Below, one piece after another: positions 1-9,244 of a DNA stretch of 39,048 bases. This DNA is from an uncultured Flavobacterium sp. (lineage in GTDB: Bacteria; Bacteroidota; Bacteroidia; Flavobacteriales; Flavobacteriaceae), in assembly GCA_947631175.1 (NCBI GenBank), contig CANRKI010000011.1, positions 1 through 39,048 on the forward strand. The letters run 5' to 3'. Under the pieces are notes generated by a model. That model was not told where the DNA came from and did no database searches. It was given only the letters and a program-made list of their open reading frames with translations. A program made the position numbers and the translations under genes. The number at the start of each line of letters is the position of its first letter. Position 1 is the first letter of the stretch.

Positions 1-22
1 TGTTAGATTTTGGAAGTTTTTA

Positions 23-110
23 GCATAAAAAAATATAGCGGATAGCCCGACCCGAGCTATCCGCTTTTTGTGTTTTTAAAAGGTTTTTTGTTGCGAGGGG
101 AACGCCCTGA
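23..110. repeat. Intergenic structured repeat, copy A (right part; left part lies outside the window or is absent)
   Basis: AGCGGATAGC(37-46)-CCGACCCGA-GCTATCCGCT(56-65) perfect 10-bp hairpin, followed by GCGAGGGGAACGCCC(93-107); nearly identical string at 6042-6110. Confidence 0.85.
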
Positions 111-182
111 TTTTGTATGGATTTACTTTTTATTGATGCGTATTAATTCTTACATTAGCGAGATATTAATGATAATTGATTT

Positions 183-2654
183 ATGGATAAAATTAAATCG
201 TATTTACCGCAGGTTTATGCAATATTGGCTTTTGTTTTGATCTCTGTGGTCTATTTTAGTCCTGTTTTACAGGGTAAAAAAATTCAGCAGTCTGATATTG
301 TTCAGTATGTTGGGATGGCTAAGGAGCAAAATGATTTTAGGGCGGCTGAATCGGCTGAACCTTATTGGACGAATAGTGCTTTTGGTGGTATGCCAACGTA
401 CCAGTTGGGGGCAAAGTACGAGCATAATTATATAAAAATGTTGGATGAGGCGCTTCGATTTTTGCCACGTCCGGCGGATTATTTGTTTTTATATTTTTTA
501 GGATTTTTTATTTTATTACGTTGTTTAAAAGTAGATGTTTTAAAGTCGTTTATTGGGGCTTTGGCATTTGGTTTTTCGACGTATTTGATTATTATTTTAG
601 GTGTTGGTCATAACGCTAAGGCTCATGCAATTGCTTATATGCCTATGGTTGTTGCTGGGGTTTTACTTGTTTTTAAGAAAAGATATGTTGCGGGTGGTTT
701 GTTAACTACGGTTGCGGCTGCTTTGGAGATTAATGCGAATCACTTTCAGATGACGTATTATCTGTTAATTTTATTGTTGGTTATCGGTATTTATTATTTG
801 GTTGCTCTTGTTAAGGCAAAGGATTTTAAGGCCATTTTAAATATTGTTTTGGTTTTCGCTGTTTCTGGAATTTTAGCTTTAGGTTCTAATGCTAGTAATT
901 TAATGGCAACATCAGAATACGCTAAATCATCGACTCGAAGTGATTCTGAATTATCTTTTGAACCAAATGGTAGTGCAAAGGTTTCGAGTAACGGTATGAG
1001 TTATGAATATATTACAGAATATAGCTACGGAATTTTAGAGAGTTTGAATTTAATTTCGCCAAAAATTTTTGGTGGATCTAATAATGAAGATGTAGGAATA
1101 GGTTCTGAATTATATAATTTATTGACTGATGTTGGGGCTTCGTCTCAAGAGGCAGCTGAGTTTGCCGCTCATGCGCCTACATATTGGGGAGACCAACCAA
1201 TTGTTGCTGCACCTGCTTATATTGGAGCTGCTGTTTTTTGTTTAGCTATTTTATGTCTGTTTATTGATAATAGACGTTTAAAATACATTTTTGCTACAGG
1301 TGCTTTGGTTTCTTTAATTTTATCTTGGGGTAAAAATTTTCCGTTGGTTACTAATTTCTTTATTGATTATGTTCCAATGTATAATAAGTTTAGAGCGGTT
1401 TCTTCTATTCAGGTAATTTTAGAACTTTGTTTACCGCTGTTAGCCATTTTAGGGTTGTATTCTTTTTTTAAAAATGATAATTCTGAGGTAAAACTTAAAG
1501 CATTAAAAAACACAGCTTATGTTGCTGGTTGTTTTTTAGTTGTTTTATTTCTTGGCTTTTTTATGTTTGATTTTAGAGGTGGAGCAGATGATTATTATGC
1601 ACAAGCTTATGGTGAGTTAGGCCCTGAATTTGTTAAAGCTTTGATTGAAGATCGTAAATCGATGTACTTGTCTGACTTTTTACGCAGTACATGTATTATC
1701 GCTCTTGTTTTGGCGGTATTGTTTTTCTTTATCAAAAAGTCAATTTCAGAAAAATATGCATTATTGATAATTGGTGCTGTAATGGTTTTTGATTTAGTGT
1801 TTGTTGCTCGTGGCTATGTTAATAATGATGATTTTGTTTCGGCTAAATTAGTTGATGCACCTTTTGAACCAACTCCTGCTGATTTGTATATTTTAAAAGA
1901 TACTACACATTATAGAGTTTTTGATTTACAAGGCGGAATGAATAGTGCTCGAACTTCGTATTTTCATAAATCTATTGGTGGTTATCACGCGGCGAAACCA
2001 TTAAAAATGCAACAACTTTTTGATTATCAAATAGCAAAACAAAATTTTGAGGTTATCAATATGCTTAATGTTAAGTACGTTTTACAACCAAGTGAAGAAG
2101 GTATTGTACCCTTACAAAATGATAAAGCCAATGGAAATGCTTGGTTTGTAAAAAATATTGAGAAGGTTAACTCGGCCGATGAAGAAATGAAGGCTTTAGA
2201 TAAGTTTGACTCTAAAACTGTAGCGATTATTAATCAAGATAAGTTTAAAGACATAGCAAAAACTTTAGCAACTAATTACACAGTTGATACAGATGCTTAT
2301 GTTAACTTACAAGTTTATAAGCCTAATTATTTAAAATATATTTCGAACAATTCAAAATCTGCTGTAGCCGTTTTTTCTGAGATATACTATCCTAAAGGTT
2401 GGAACGCTTATATTGATGGAGAATTAGCTTCGCATTTTGAGGTAAATTATACTTTACGCGCTTTGTTGGTTCCTGAAGGGAAACACACTATCGAGTTTAA
2501 ATTTGAACCCGAGGTTGTTCGTGTTGGAGGTTTAATTTCATTATTCTCGAATATTGGTATTTTTATTTTAGTTGTATTAGGAGGTTTTATTGGAATGAAA
2601 TCGTGTAAAAAAAATAAACACGAAAAGGAGCAAAGTACAGCTCATGTAGCGTAA
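183..2654 (+). CDS. YfhO-family multi-spanning membrane protein
   Basis: 823 aa, many TM segments; N-terminal 'QQSDIVQYVGMAKE...YWTNSAFGGMPTYQ' and C-terminal 'YYPKGWNAYIDG' motifs typical of the YfhO family. Confidence 0.85.
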   Translation: MDKIKSYLPQVYAILAFVLISVVYFSPVLQGKKIQQSDIVQYVGMAKEQNDFRAAESAEPYWTNSAFGGMPTYQLGAKYEHNYIKMLDEALRFLPRPADYLFLYFLGFFILLRCLKVDVLKSFIGALAFGFSTYLIIILGVGHNAKAHAIAYMPMVVAGVLLVFKKRYVAGGLLTTVAAALEINANHFQMTYYLLILLLVIGIYYLVALVKAKDFKAILNIVLVFAVSGILALGSNASNLMATSEYAKSSTRSDSELSFEPNGSAKVSSNGMSYEYITEYSYGILESLNLISPKIFGGSNNEDVGIGSELYNLLTDVGASSQEAAEFAAHAPTYWGDQPIVAAPAYIGAAVFCLAILCLFIDNRRLKYIFATGALVSLILSWGKNFPLVTNFFIDYVPMYNKFRAVSSIQVILELCLPLLAILGLYSFFKNDNSEVKLKALKNTAYVAGCFLVVLFLGFFMFDFRGGADDYYAQAYGELGPEFVKALIEDRKSMYLSDFLRSTCIIALVLAVLFFFIKKSISEKYALLIIGAVMVFDLVFVARGYVNNDDFVSAKLVDAPFEPTPADLYILKDTTHYRVFDLQGGMNSARTSYFHKSIGGYHAAKPLKMQQLFDYQIAKQNFEVINMLNVKYVLQPSEEGIVPLQNDKANGNAWFVKNIEKVNSADEEMKALDKFDSKTVAIINQDKFKDIAKTLATNYTVDTDAYVNLQVYKPNYLKYISNNSKSAVAVFSEIYYPKGWNAYIDGELASHFEVNYTLRALLVPEGKHTIEFKFEPEVVRVGGLISLFSNIGIFILVVLGGFIGMKSCKKNKHEKEQSTAHVA

Positions 2655-2661
2655 TGAATCA

Positions 2662-3942
2662 ATGAAAAAAGTATTAATTATATCTTATTATTGGCCACCA
2701 GCAGGTGGTCCGGGTGTGCAACGCTGGTTAAAATTTGTAAAATATTTACCAGATTTTAATATACATCCTGTGGTTTATATTCCAGAGAATCCTACTTATC
2801 CGTTATTAGATAAAAATTTAGAACAAGAGGTAGATTTAAATAAGATAACAATTTTAAAAAATAAAATATTTGAACCTTATGCTTGGGCATCTTTTTTCTC
2901 GAAAAAGGATACAAAAAAAATTAGTTCAGGTATTATAACAAATAAACGAAAGCAAACATTTATTGAAAAGATGTTGCTTTGGGTACGCGGAAATTTATTT
3001 ATTCCGGATGCTCGTGTATATTGGGTAAAACCGTCGATTAAATATCTTTCAGAATACATTAAGGCAAATAATATCGAAACGGTTATTACAACAGGTCCAC
3101 CTCATAGCTTGCATTTAATTGGTTTAGGCTTAAAAAATGAATTTCCAAATATAAAGTGGCTAGCCGACTTTAGAGATCCTTGGACAACAATTGGATATTA
3201 TAAAGAATTAAAATTATCAAATCGTTCTCATAAAAAGCATTTACAGTTTGAACACAATGTTTTAAATACTGCCGATCAAATTTTAGTAACAAGTCCAACA
3301 ACTAAAAAAGAGTTTGAACAGTTAACCAAACAACCAATAACTGTTATAACAAATGGTTATGATGTTGAAAACGTTGGTAAAGTAGCCTTGGATGATAAAT
3401 TTAGTTTGGCGCATATAGGCTCTTTTCTTTCTAAACGTAATCCACGTGTTTTTTGGAAATCCTTATCCGAATTAATTAAAGAAAATTCACTTTTTAATGC
3501 GCATTTTGAGTTGAAATTAATTGGAGCTGTATCGCAAGAAATTTTAGATACTATTGCCGAATTTAAATTAACGACTCATACCAATTATTTAGGTTATATG
3601 TCGCATCACGAGGCTGTAATTGCACAACGCAGTTCACAGGTTTTATTGTTGATAGAGATAGATTCGGATGAGACTCGAAGTATAATTCCAGGTAAGTTAT
3701 TTGAATATATGGCGGCCGAGCGTCCCATTTTAGCTATTGGACCAGAACAAGCCGATATTGAAAAAATAATTAAAGAAACCAATACTGGTGTTTTCACTAC
3801 ATATGATGAAAAAGATAAAATTAAAGAAACAATCTTATCTTATTTTAATCAATACCTAGATAAAAATTTAAAGGTTTATCCAGTTGGATTAAATCAATAC
3901 AGTCGAAAAAATTTAACACAACAATTGCAACAATTGCTATAA
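2662..3942 (+). CDS. Glycosyltransferase (GT4-like)
   Basis: 'MKKVLIISYYWPPAGGPGVQRWLKFVKYLP' N-terminus and 'PGKLFEYMAAERPILAIGP' C-terminal GT-B motif. Confidence 0.85.
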   Translation: MKKVLIISYYWPPAGGPGVQRWLKFVKYLPDFNIHPVVYIPENPTYPLLDKNLEQEVDLNKITILKNKIFEPYAWASFFSKKDTKKISSGIITNKRKQTFIEKMLLWVRGNLFIPDARVYWVKPSIKYLSEYIKANNIETVITTGPPHSLHLIGLGLKNEFPNIKWLADFRDPWTTIGYYKELKLSNRSHKKHLQFEHNVLNTADQILVTSPTTKKEFEQLTKQPITVITNGYDVENVGKVALDDKFSLAHIGSFLSKRNPRVFWKSLSELIKENSLFNAHFELKLIGAVSQEILDTIAEFKLTTHTNYLGYMSHHEAVIAQRSSQVLLLIEIDSDETRSIIPGKLFEYMAAERPILAIGPEQADIEKIIKETNTGVFTTYDEKDKIKETILSYFNQYLDKNLKVYPVGLNQYSRKNLTQQLQQLL

Positions 3943-3946
3943 AATT

Positions 3947-3987
3947 AAAATCCCGACATGAGATAAAACTCGTGATCGGGATTTTTT
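3947..3987. terminator. Bidirectional rho-independent terminator
   Basis: AAAATCCCGACATGAG-ATAAAA-CTCGTGATCGGGATTTTTTT hairpin between convergent genes. Confidence 0.8.
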
Positions 3988-4011
3988 TAACCTAACTAAA
4001 TTTATTATTAA

Positions 4012-4521
4012 TTATCTTCTGTGATGACGTGGACCTTTATCATGGTGGTTACCTTTGTGGTGGTTGTCATGGCCATGATAATAGCGCCCTTCGTTATAAT
4101 GGTATGCATCATTCACATAGATACGAGAGCCTTTGTAATCAATGAAAGCAGATCCAATTTGTGCTACTTTGTTATTTCTGTGGTAAGTAATTATGATATT
4201 GTTAATACGTGCGATACGTCCTCTTCTGTCGTACGAAACGTTTACGCGATCCTGTCTTCCGCCACCGCCAGTAGCAATATTTACTGTATTTCCGTTTCGA
4301 GTTCTAATGTTAACTGAACTTCCGGTGTTGTTTCTGTATAGCGGCGCATAATCAAACGAACCATTTTTGTATATAATAAATTCTACACCTTGTTCAACTA
4401 AAACAATAGATTTGTTTTTATGATCAAAATTAGAATATATTTTATCTGTGTTAGTTGTTGTAGCAAAAGATGCAGCATTAACTCCTAATACCATCATCAT
4501 TAATAAAACTAATTTTTTCAT
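4012..4521 (-). CDS. Secreted hypothetical protein with His-rich C-terminus
   Basis: 169 aa, signal peptide MKKLVLLMMMVLGVNAASFA, tail 'HGHDNHHKGNHHDKGPRHHRR'. Confidence 0.75.
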   Translation of the reverse strand: MKKLVLLMMMVLGVNAASFATTTNTDKIYSNFDHKNKSIVLVEQGVEFIIYKNGSFDYAPLYRNNTGSSVNIRTRNGNTVNIATGGGGRQDRVNVSYDRRGRIARINNIIITYHRNNKVAQIGSAFIDYKGSRIYVNDAYHYNEGRYYHGHDNHHKGNHHDKGPRHHRR

Positions 4522-4654
4522 ATTCTAAATATTTAAGATTTAAAAGATCTAACACTTTATTTTTACTTGTTAGATGTAAATAAATATCCAATTTGTGTGC
4601 CAAAAAAAATTTAATACTAGATTTGTTTATTAAACCTTCATAAATTACTTATTA

Positions 4655-5836
4655 ATGATTTATAAATTAATTACTTACAAAAAACTTTTTCTGCTACTTT
4701 TTTTTACTACGCTTTTACAAGCTCAAGTACCAAATTCGTTTTATTTAACCAAAGTAAATTTGGTATCTGCACAAAACATGAATCAAAACCTAAATACTTT
4801 TGAAAGTTTAGGTATAAAATCAGTTGGTACTACAGCCCAAGAAAACACCTATCAGTGGCTTAAAAATCAATACTTAAGTTATGGTTATACTGAAAGTGCT
4901 ATTAGAACCTTTACTTTTACTTACGCTTCGCAAACAAATAAAAATTTAGAAGTCACTAAAATAGGCAGTCGCTTTCCTGATACTTATGTTGTGGTTTGCG
5001 GACATTTTGATACTAAAAACGGTCCAGGAGTTAATGATAACGGAAGCGGAGTTGTATCAATTTTAGAAATTGCTCGCATTTTACAGCAAGTGAACACAGA
5101 TTACTCCGTTCGATTTATTAATTTTTCGGGAGAAGAAGATGGCCTATTAGGTAGTCAGAACTATGTGAATACAGTTGTAAATGCAACTTCGCCTAAAATG
5201 GATATTCGTGTGGTTTTAAACCTTGATGAAATTGGTGGTGTTGCCAATGCTGTTAATAATAAGGTAAATTGTGAGCGTGATTTATCGGCGCCTACAACTA
5301 ATAATGCGGCAAGTAATCAATTTACTCAAGATTTGATGCGTTATGTTTCGGCGTATTCAAATTTAACCCCAGTTTTGGCCCGTGCTTATGCATCGGATTA
5401 TATGCCTTTTCAGGCCAATAATGATGTGATTACTGGTTTGTTTGAGTTTAATGAATCTACGCATCCTCATTCGCCAACCGATGTTTTAGCAAATATGGAT
5501 CCTGCTTATCATTTTCAGGTAACCAAAGCTGCTACGGCTGCTGTTTTACATTTTGCGGTAGCAAATGAAAATTTAGGAGTTGAGTTGCCAACCGATAAAA
5601 ACTTAAAAGTTTACCCAAATCCTGCTAAGGGTAAGGTTTCGATTTTTGTAAACGACACTTCAGATTTGGTGGATGTGAATTTATTTGATTCGAACGGAAG
5701 ATTAATTATTGCGGATAAAATTACGGTACTAAATAATGAAGCTGATTTGTTGCTAGGTAATTTAAAAGCCGGTATTTATATGTTGACAATTATGTCGAAA
5801 ACTATTACTTATCAACAAAAGTTGTTTATAAACTAG
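4655..5836 (+). CDS. M28 family metallopeptidase with T9SS C-terminal sorting domain
   Basis: 'CGHFDTKNGPGVNDNGSGVVSILEIARIL', 'NFSGEEDGLLGSQNYV'; C-term 'LKVYPNPAKGKVSI...LKAGIYMLTI...KLFIN'. Confidence 0.88.
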   Translation: MIYKLITYKKLFLLLFFTTLLQAQVPNSFYLTKVNLVSAQNMNQNLNTFESLGIKSVGTTAQENTYQWLKNQYLSYGYTESAIRTFTFTYASQTNKNLEVTKIGSRFPDTYVVVCGHFDTKNGPGVNDNGSGVVSILEIARILQQVNTDYSVRFINFSGEEDGLLGSQNYVNTVVNATSPKMDIRVVLNLDEIGGVANAVNNKVNCERDLSAPTTNNAASNQFTQDLMRYVSAYSNLTPVLARAYASDYMPFQANNDVITGLFEFNESTHPHSPTDVLANMDPAYHFQVTKAATAAVLHFAVANENLGVELPTDKNLKVYPNPAKGKVSIFVNDTSDLVDVNLFDSNGRLIIADKITVLNNEADLLLGNLKAGIYMLTIMSKTITYQQKLFIN

Positions 5837-5926
5837 TTTTAAGACTTAAGTTATTAACAATTTGTGTTGATAACTGTGTTTAAAACCTATTTTTTGTGGA
5901 TAAGATTGTGTAAAAGCTGTTGATAG
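5823..5926. other. Cluster of DnaA-box-like 9-mers
   Basis: TGTTTATAA 5823-5831, TTATTAACA 5851-5859, TGTTGATAA 5865-5873, TGTGGATAA 5895-5903 (exact complement of TTATCCACA), TGTTGATAG 5918-5926. Confidence 0.4.
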
Positions 5927-5942
5927 TTGTTTTACTGAATTT

Positions 5943-6110
5943 CGCGTTAGGGATAGAAGCGATATCCTTTTTATGTTTTTTAGAGGATTTTTTTTTATCT
6001 TTTCGTGTATTTGAGTTGATTTATTTTCATAAAAAGATAAAGCGGATAGCCCGACCCGAGCTATCCGCTTTTTATGTTTTTTGAGATTTTTTAATGCGAG
6101 GGTAACGCCC
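5943..6110. repeat. Intergenic structured repeat, copy B (most complete); right hairpin also likely a bidirectional terminator
   Basis: TATCCTTTTTATG (5963-5975) pairs with CATAAAAAGATA (6028-6039); AAAGCGGATAGC/GCTATCCGCTTT hairpin 6039-6071; GCGAGGGTAACGCCC 6096-6110; right half matches copy A. Confidence 0.85.
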
Positions 6111-6113
6111 TTA

Positions 6114-6758
6114 TTATTTTTCTCCGTCCCATTCGCTATAAAATTGCGATAGAAATTGGAGCATGAATTCGTGGCGTTCTTCGGCTATTTGCTTGGCTTG
6201 ATCTGTATTCATTCTGTTTTTTAACAGTAATAATTTTTCGTAAAAATGATTGATCGTGGTGCCATTGTGTTTTTTATATTCCTCCTTGGTCATGTTTAGT
6301 TTGGGTTCTAAACCTGGCAGGTGGATGGGATTGTTTTTATAGCCACCGTAGTTAAAAGTTCTGGCAATGCCGATGGCGCCAATGGCATCTAAACGGTCTG
6401 CATCTTGAACGATTTGTAGTTCGATTGAATTGAATTGTTGATTGAAATTGCCGCCTTTGAAGGAGATATTCGCAATTATTTTTACCACATGATCGATTGT
6501 TTCTGTAGCTATATTTTGTGTTTGTAAGAAATCACGTGCGATTTTTGGTCCAATGGTTTCGTCGCCATTGTTAAATTTACTGTCTGCAATGTCGTGCAAA
6601 AGTGCAGCTAGTTGAACAACAATAAGCTCGCATGGCGTGTTTTTAGCAATGTTTAGCGCATTGTTATATACACGTTGAATGTGATGAAAATCGTGTCCAG
6701 ACTCGGCATTTTCGAATGTTTTTTTTACGAAACTTATAGTGTTGTTTATTGTTGTCAT
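6114..6758 (-). CDS. HD domain phosphohydrolase
   Basis: 'ESGHDFHHIQRVYNNALNIA...VQLAALLHDIADSKF' HD motif, 'QDADRLDAIGAIGIART'. Confidence 0.88.
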   Translation of the reverse strand: MTTINNTISFVKKTFENAESGHDFHHIQRVYNNALNIAKNTPCELIVVQLAALLHDIADSKFNNGDETIGPKIARDFLQTQNIATETIDHVVKIIANISFKGGNFNQQFNSIELQIVQDADRLDAIGAIGIARTFNYGGYKNNPIHLPGLEPKLNMTKEEYKKHNGTTINHFYEKLLLLKNRMNTDQAKQIAEERHEFMLQFLSQFYSEWDGEK

Positions 6759-6771
6759 TTTTTAAAATATT

Positions 6772-6795
6772 AAAGGCTGGTTAGTACCAGCCTTT
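6772..6795 (-). terminator. Terminator-like hairpin between the desaturase and HD genes
   Basis: AAAGGCTGG-TTAGTA-CCAGCCTTT perfect 9-bp stem; U-tract weak on the minus strand. Confidence 0.55.
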
Positions 6796-6806
6796 AAGTT
6801 ACTATT

Positions 6807-7829
6807 TTATTTTACTAATGAAGGATTAACCCATTTAAAAATATGAGCCTCTTGAGGAACAACTAATCGTTCAGCAAGTTTTGTCATACGGTCTGGTAGT
6901 CTCATTAAATAATCTCTCGCTTTTTCTGCTTCGTCAGTAAGTCCGTTTACTTTATCAATTTGCCATCTGTCGATTAATTTTTTAAGGATATCCACATAAT
7001 CTAAAGAGGTGTAAACGCCTAGACGTTGTGCAGAGTCAGAAAAATTAACGAAAGCCGATCCTTTTTCTCCGCCAGATTCGCGGATTAAGTTAGCAGGCAT
7101 AACGATTTTTTTCTTCATCATGTAATGAAAAGCAAGCATCATTTCTGATGGGTCAACTTTAAAAATTTTGTTTACAAATTCCGAATACGCATGGTGGTGG
7201 CGCATTTCGTCTCCTGCAATCATTTTACAAAGTTTAGATAATTTTTTATCACCGTATTGTTTTGCAATTTGTGCCACTCTGTTGTGTGATACGTAAGTTG
7301 CTAATTCTTGAAAACTTGTAAACACAAAGTTTTTGTACGGATCGCGGTCTGCACCGTTATCAAAACCGTCATTAAGTAAGTGGTGCGTAGTAATTTCGAC
7401 TTCGCGCATGTTTACTTTTCCAGAAAGATATAGGTACTTATTAAGTAAGTCACCGTGTCTGTTCTCTTCACCTGTCCAGTTTCTGAACCATTTTGCCCAA
7501 CCGTTTTCGCGGCCGTTTTCTTCTCTTTGGTTAATTCCATCTAAATCTAGTAACCAAGATTCGTATGTAGGTAAAGCTTCTTCAGTAATTGTATCACCAA
7601 CAAGTACAACCCAGAAATCGTAAGGGAGTTCCTTTGCGATTTCTCTTAACTCAACCACTTCTTCAAGGAAGGTTTCAGATTGAGAATTTGGCAAAAGATC
7701 TGTAGGTTGCCAAATTTTTTCTACAGGAAGTAAAAACTGATCCATAAAAGCATCAACGTTTTTTTCAAGAAACTGCATTACTTCCAAACGTACATTTTGT
7801 ATCGACATATCGTTAGTTTTTAATGTCAC
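6807..7829 (-). CDS. Acyl-ACP desaturase (ferritin-like type 2 fatty acid desaturase)
   Basis: 'TGEENRHGDLLNKYLYLSG' and 'IAGDEMRHHHAYSEF' di-iron EExxH motifs. Confidence 0.9.
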   Translation of the reverse strand: MTLKTNDMSIQNVRLEVMQFLEKNVDAFMDQFLLPVEKIWQPTDLLPNSQSETFLEEVVELREIAKELPYDFWVVLVGDTITEEALPTYESWLLDLDGINQREENGRENGWAKWFRNWTGEENRHGDLLNKYLYLSGKVNMREVEITTHHLLNDGFDNGADRDPYKNFVFTSFQELATYVSHNRVAQIAKQYGDKKLSKLCKMIAGDEMRHHHAYSEFVNKIFKVDPSEMMLAFHYMMKKKIVMPANLIRESGGEKGSAFVNFSDSAQRLGVYTSLDYVDILKKLIDRWQIDKVNGLTDEAEKARDYLMRLPDRMTKLAERLVVPQEAHIFKWVNPSLVK

Positions 7830-8547
7830 GAACTATAGTTTCTCTTGTTTTTTCAAAAATTTCATTAAATGGATAATCTTTTACAGCAAGAGGTTCGTGA
7901 ACTGTTAATTTAATTTTTGTACCTAATCCCATTGGAAATTTACCGTATTGTAACATTTTCCATGAGTTGTTAATAGTGATAGGTACTATATATGCATTGG
8001 GTGCGTATTTGCATAATATTTTTAGTCCACTTTCGGCAAATGTTTTTGGTTCTCCATTTCGGCTACGTGTGCCTTCCGGGAAAATAACTGCCGATCGTGT
8101 ATGTTTTTCTATATATTCGCCTAATCCTTTAATAACAGGTAGGGCTTGTTTAGGATCTTTTCTATCTATTAAAACGTTTCCTCCGTATTTTAAATTATAC
8201 GAAACAGAGGGAATTCCTTTGCCTAATTCGATTTTAGAGATAAATTTAGGATGGTATTTACGTAAAAACCAGATAATTGCCATTATATCAAATAAAGATT
8301 GGTGATTTGATACAAAAATTAATGGTACGTTGTTTGGTATTTTTTCGCGTCCTTCAATGGCATATGAGCTAAAGATAGAATACGCTGATTTTTGTAGAAA
8401 AAAGTTTAAGATATCCACACTCACTTTATGAGCTTGATACCCAAATACATTTAAGCAAATCCATTGGATAGGCTGGAAAATTACTAGTAAAAGTACTAAT
8501 AAAATGACATATAGTATTGAAAAGGGATAGGATATTATTTTTTTCAT
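7813..8547 (-). CDS. 1-acyl-sn-glycerol-3-phosphate acyltransferase (PlsC family)
   Basis: 'FVSNHQSLFDIMAI' HX4D motif and 'IFPEGTRSRNGEP'. Confidence 0.9.
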   Translation of the reverse strand: MKKIISYPFSILYVILLVLLLVIFQPIQWICLNVFGYQAHKVSVDILNFFLQKSAYSIFSSYAIEGREKIPNNVPLIFVSNHQSLFDIMAIIWFLRKYHPKFISKIELGKGIPSVSYNLKYGGNVLIDRKDPKQALPVIKGLGEYIEKHTRSAVIFPEGTRSRNGEPKTFAESGLKILCKYAPNAYIVPITINNSWKMLQYGKFPMGLGTKIKLTVHEPLAVKDYPFNEIFEKTRETIVRDIKN

Positions 8548-8589
8548 TGATTTACATAATATTTGCGCAAAGATAATCTTTTAAATAAA

Positions 8590-8612
8590 AAAACCACGTA
8601 AAACGTGGTTAA
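8590..8612 (-). terminator. Rho-independent terminator of the bacilliredoxin gene
   Basis: AACCACG-TAAAA-CGTGGTT followed on the minus strand by TTTTTTTATTT. Confidence 0.75.
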
Positions 8613-8636
8613 TTACATTATGAATACTGATAAATG

Positions 8637-9047
8637 TTAGCAAAATTCATTAAAGGCATCAACTAGGTTCTCTGCGATAAGTTCTGCAGGGCGTCCTTCA
8701 ATATGATGTCTTTCTAGCATGTGTACTAGTTCACCGTCTTTAAATAAAGCAATTGCTGGAGATGAAGGAGGAAAAGGGAACATTTTTTCACGAGCAGCGT
8801 TTACTGCATCCTTATCAACACCTGCAAAAACTGTAACAGCTTGTGTAGGTTTTTTAGCGTTATTTAAACTCATGATAGCTCCTGGACGTGCGTTACGAGC
8901 GGCACAACCACAAACAGAATTTACTACTACTAAAGTAGTTCCTTGTTTTGCTATAGATTCTTCAACTTGTTCTGGAGTAAATAATTCTTGGAAACCAGCG
9001 TTAGTTAATTCTTCACGCATTGGTTTTACCATTTCTGCTGGATACAT
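8637..9047 (-). CDS. BrxA/BrxB family bacilliredoxin
   Basis: 136 aa, 'VVVNSVCGCAARNARPG' CGC motif of the YphP/YqiW family. Confidence 0.9.
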   Translation of the reverse strand: MYPAEMVKPMREELTNAGFQELFTPEQVEESIAKQGTTLVVVNSVCGCAARNARPGAIMSLNNAKKPTQAVTVFAGVDKDAVNAAREKMFPFPPSSPAIALFKDGELVHMLERHHIEGRPAELIAENLVDAFNEFC

Positions 9048-9187
9048 ATCTTTTTTATTATTAATTTCTACAACAAATTTACGAACATTTATTCAATAAT
9101 AGATTAATGTTTTAAAATACTTAACTATTTATAAAATAAGTGCTTTTACTTGGTTTACATATACGTGCCAATAACATGTGTTTTTTT

Positions 9188-9224
9188 ATAAAAAAAAATA
9201 GCAAGAAAATTTTTCTTGCTATTT
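9188..9224 (-). terminator. Rho-independent terminator of the TonB receptor gene
   Basis: AAATAGCAAGAAAA-T-TTTTCTTGCTATTT with U-tract on the minus strand. Confidence 0.75.
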
Positions 9225-9244
9225 AAACCTATGACTAAGTTTTA

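Noticed and set aside
2877-3059. Antisense ORF, 60 aa
   Set aside because: Lies wholly within the glycosyltransferase gene, no recognisable motif; same reasoning for the other short ORFs overlapping well-supported CDSs (e.g. 3606-3797, 4021-4317, 7333-7623, 7967-8305, 8719-9099, 10604-10942, 18158-18409, 30064-30411, 38601-38975).
5943-6110. Calling the structured repeat an insertion sequence
   Set aside because: No transposase and no clear target-site duplication; only hairpin-forming noncoding sequence.
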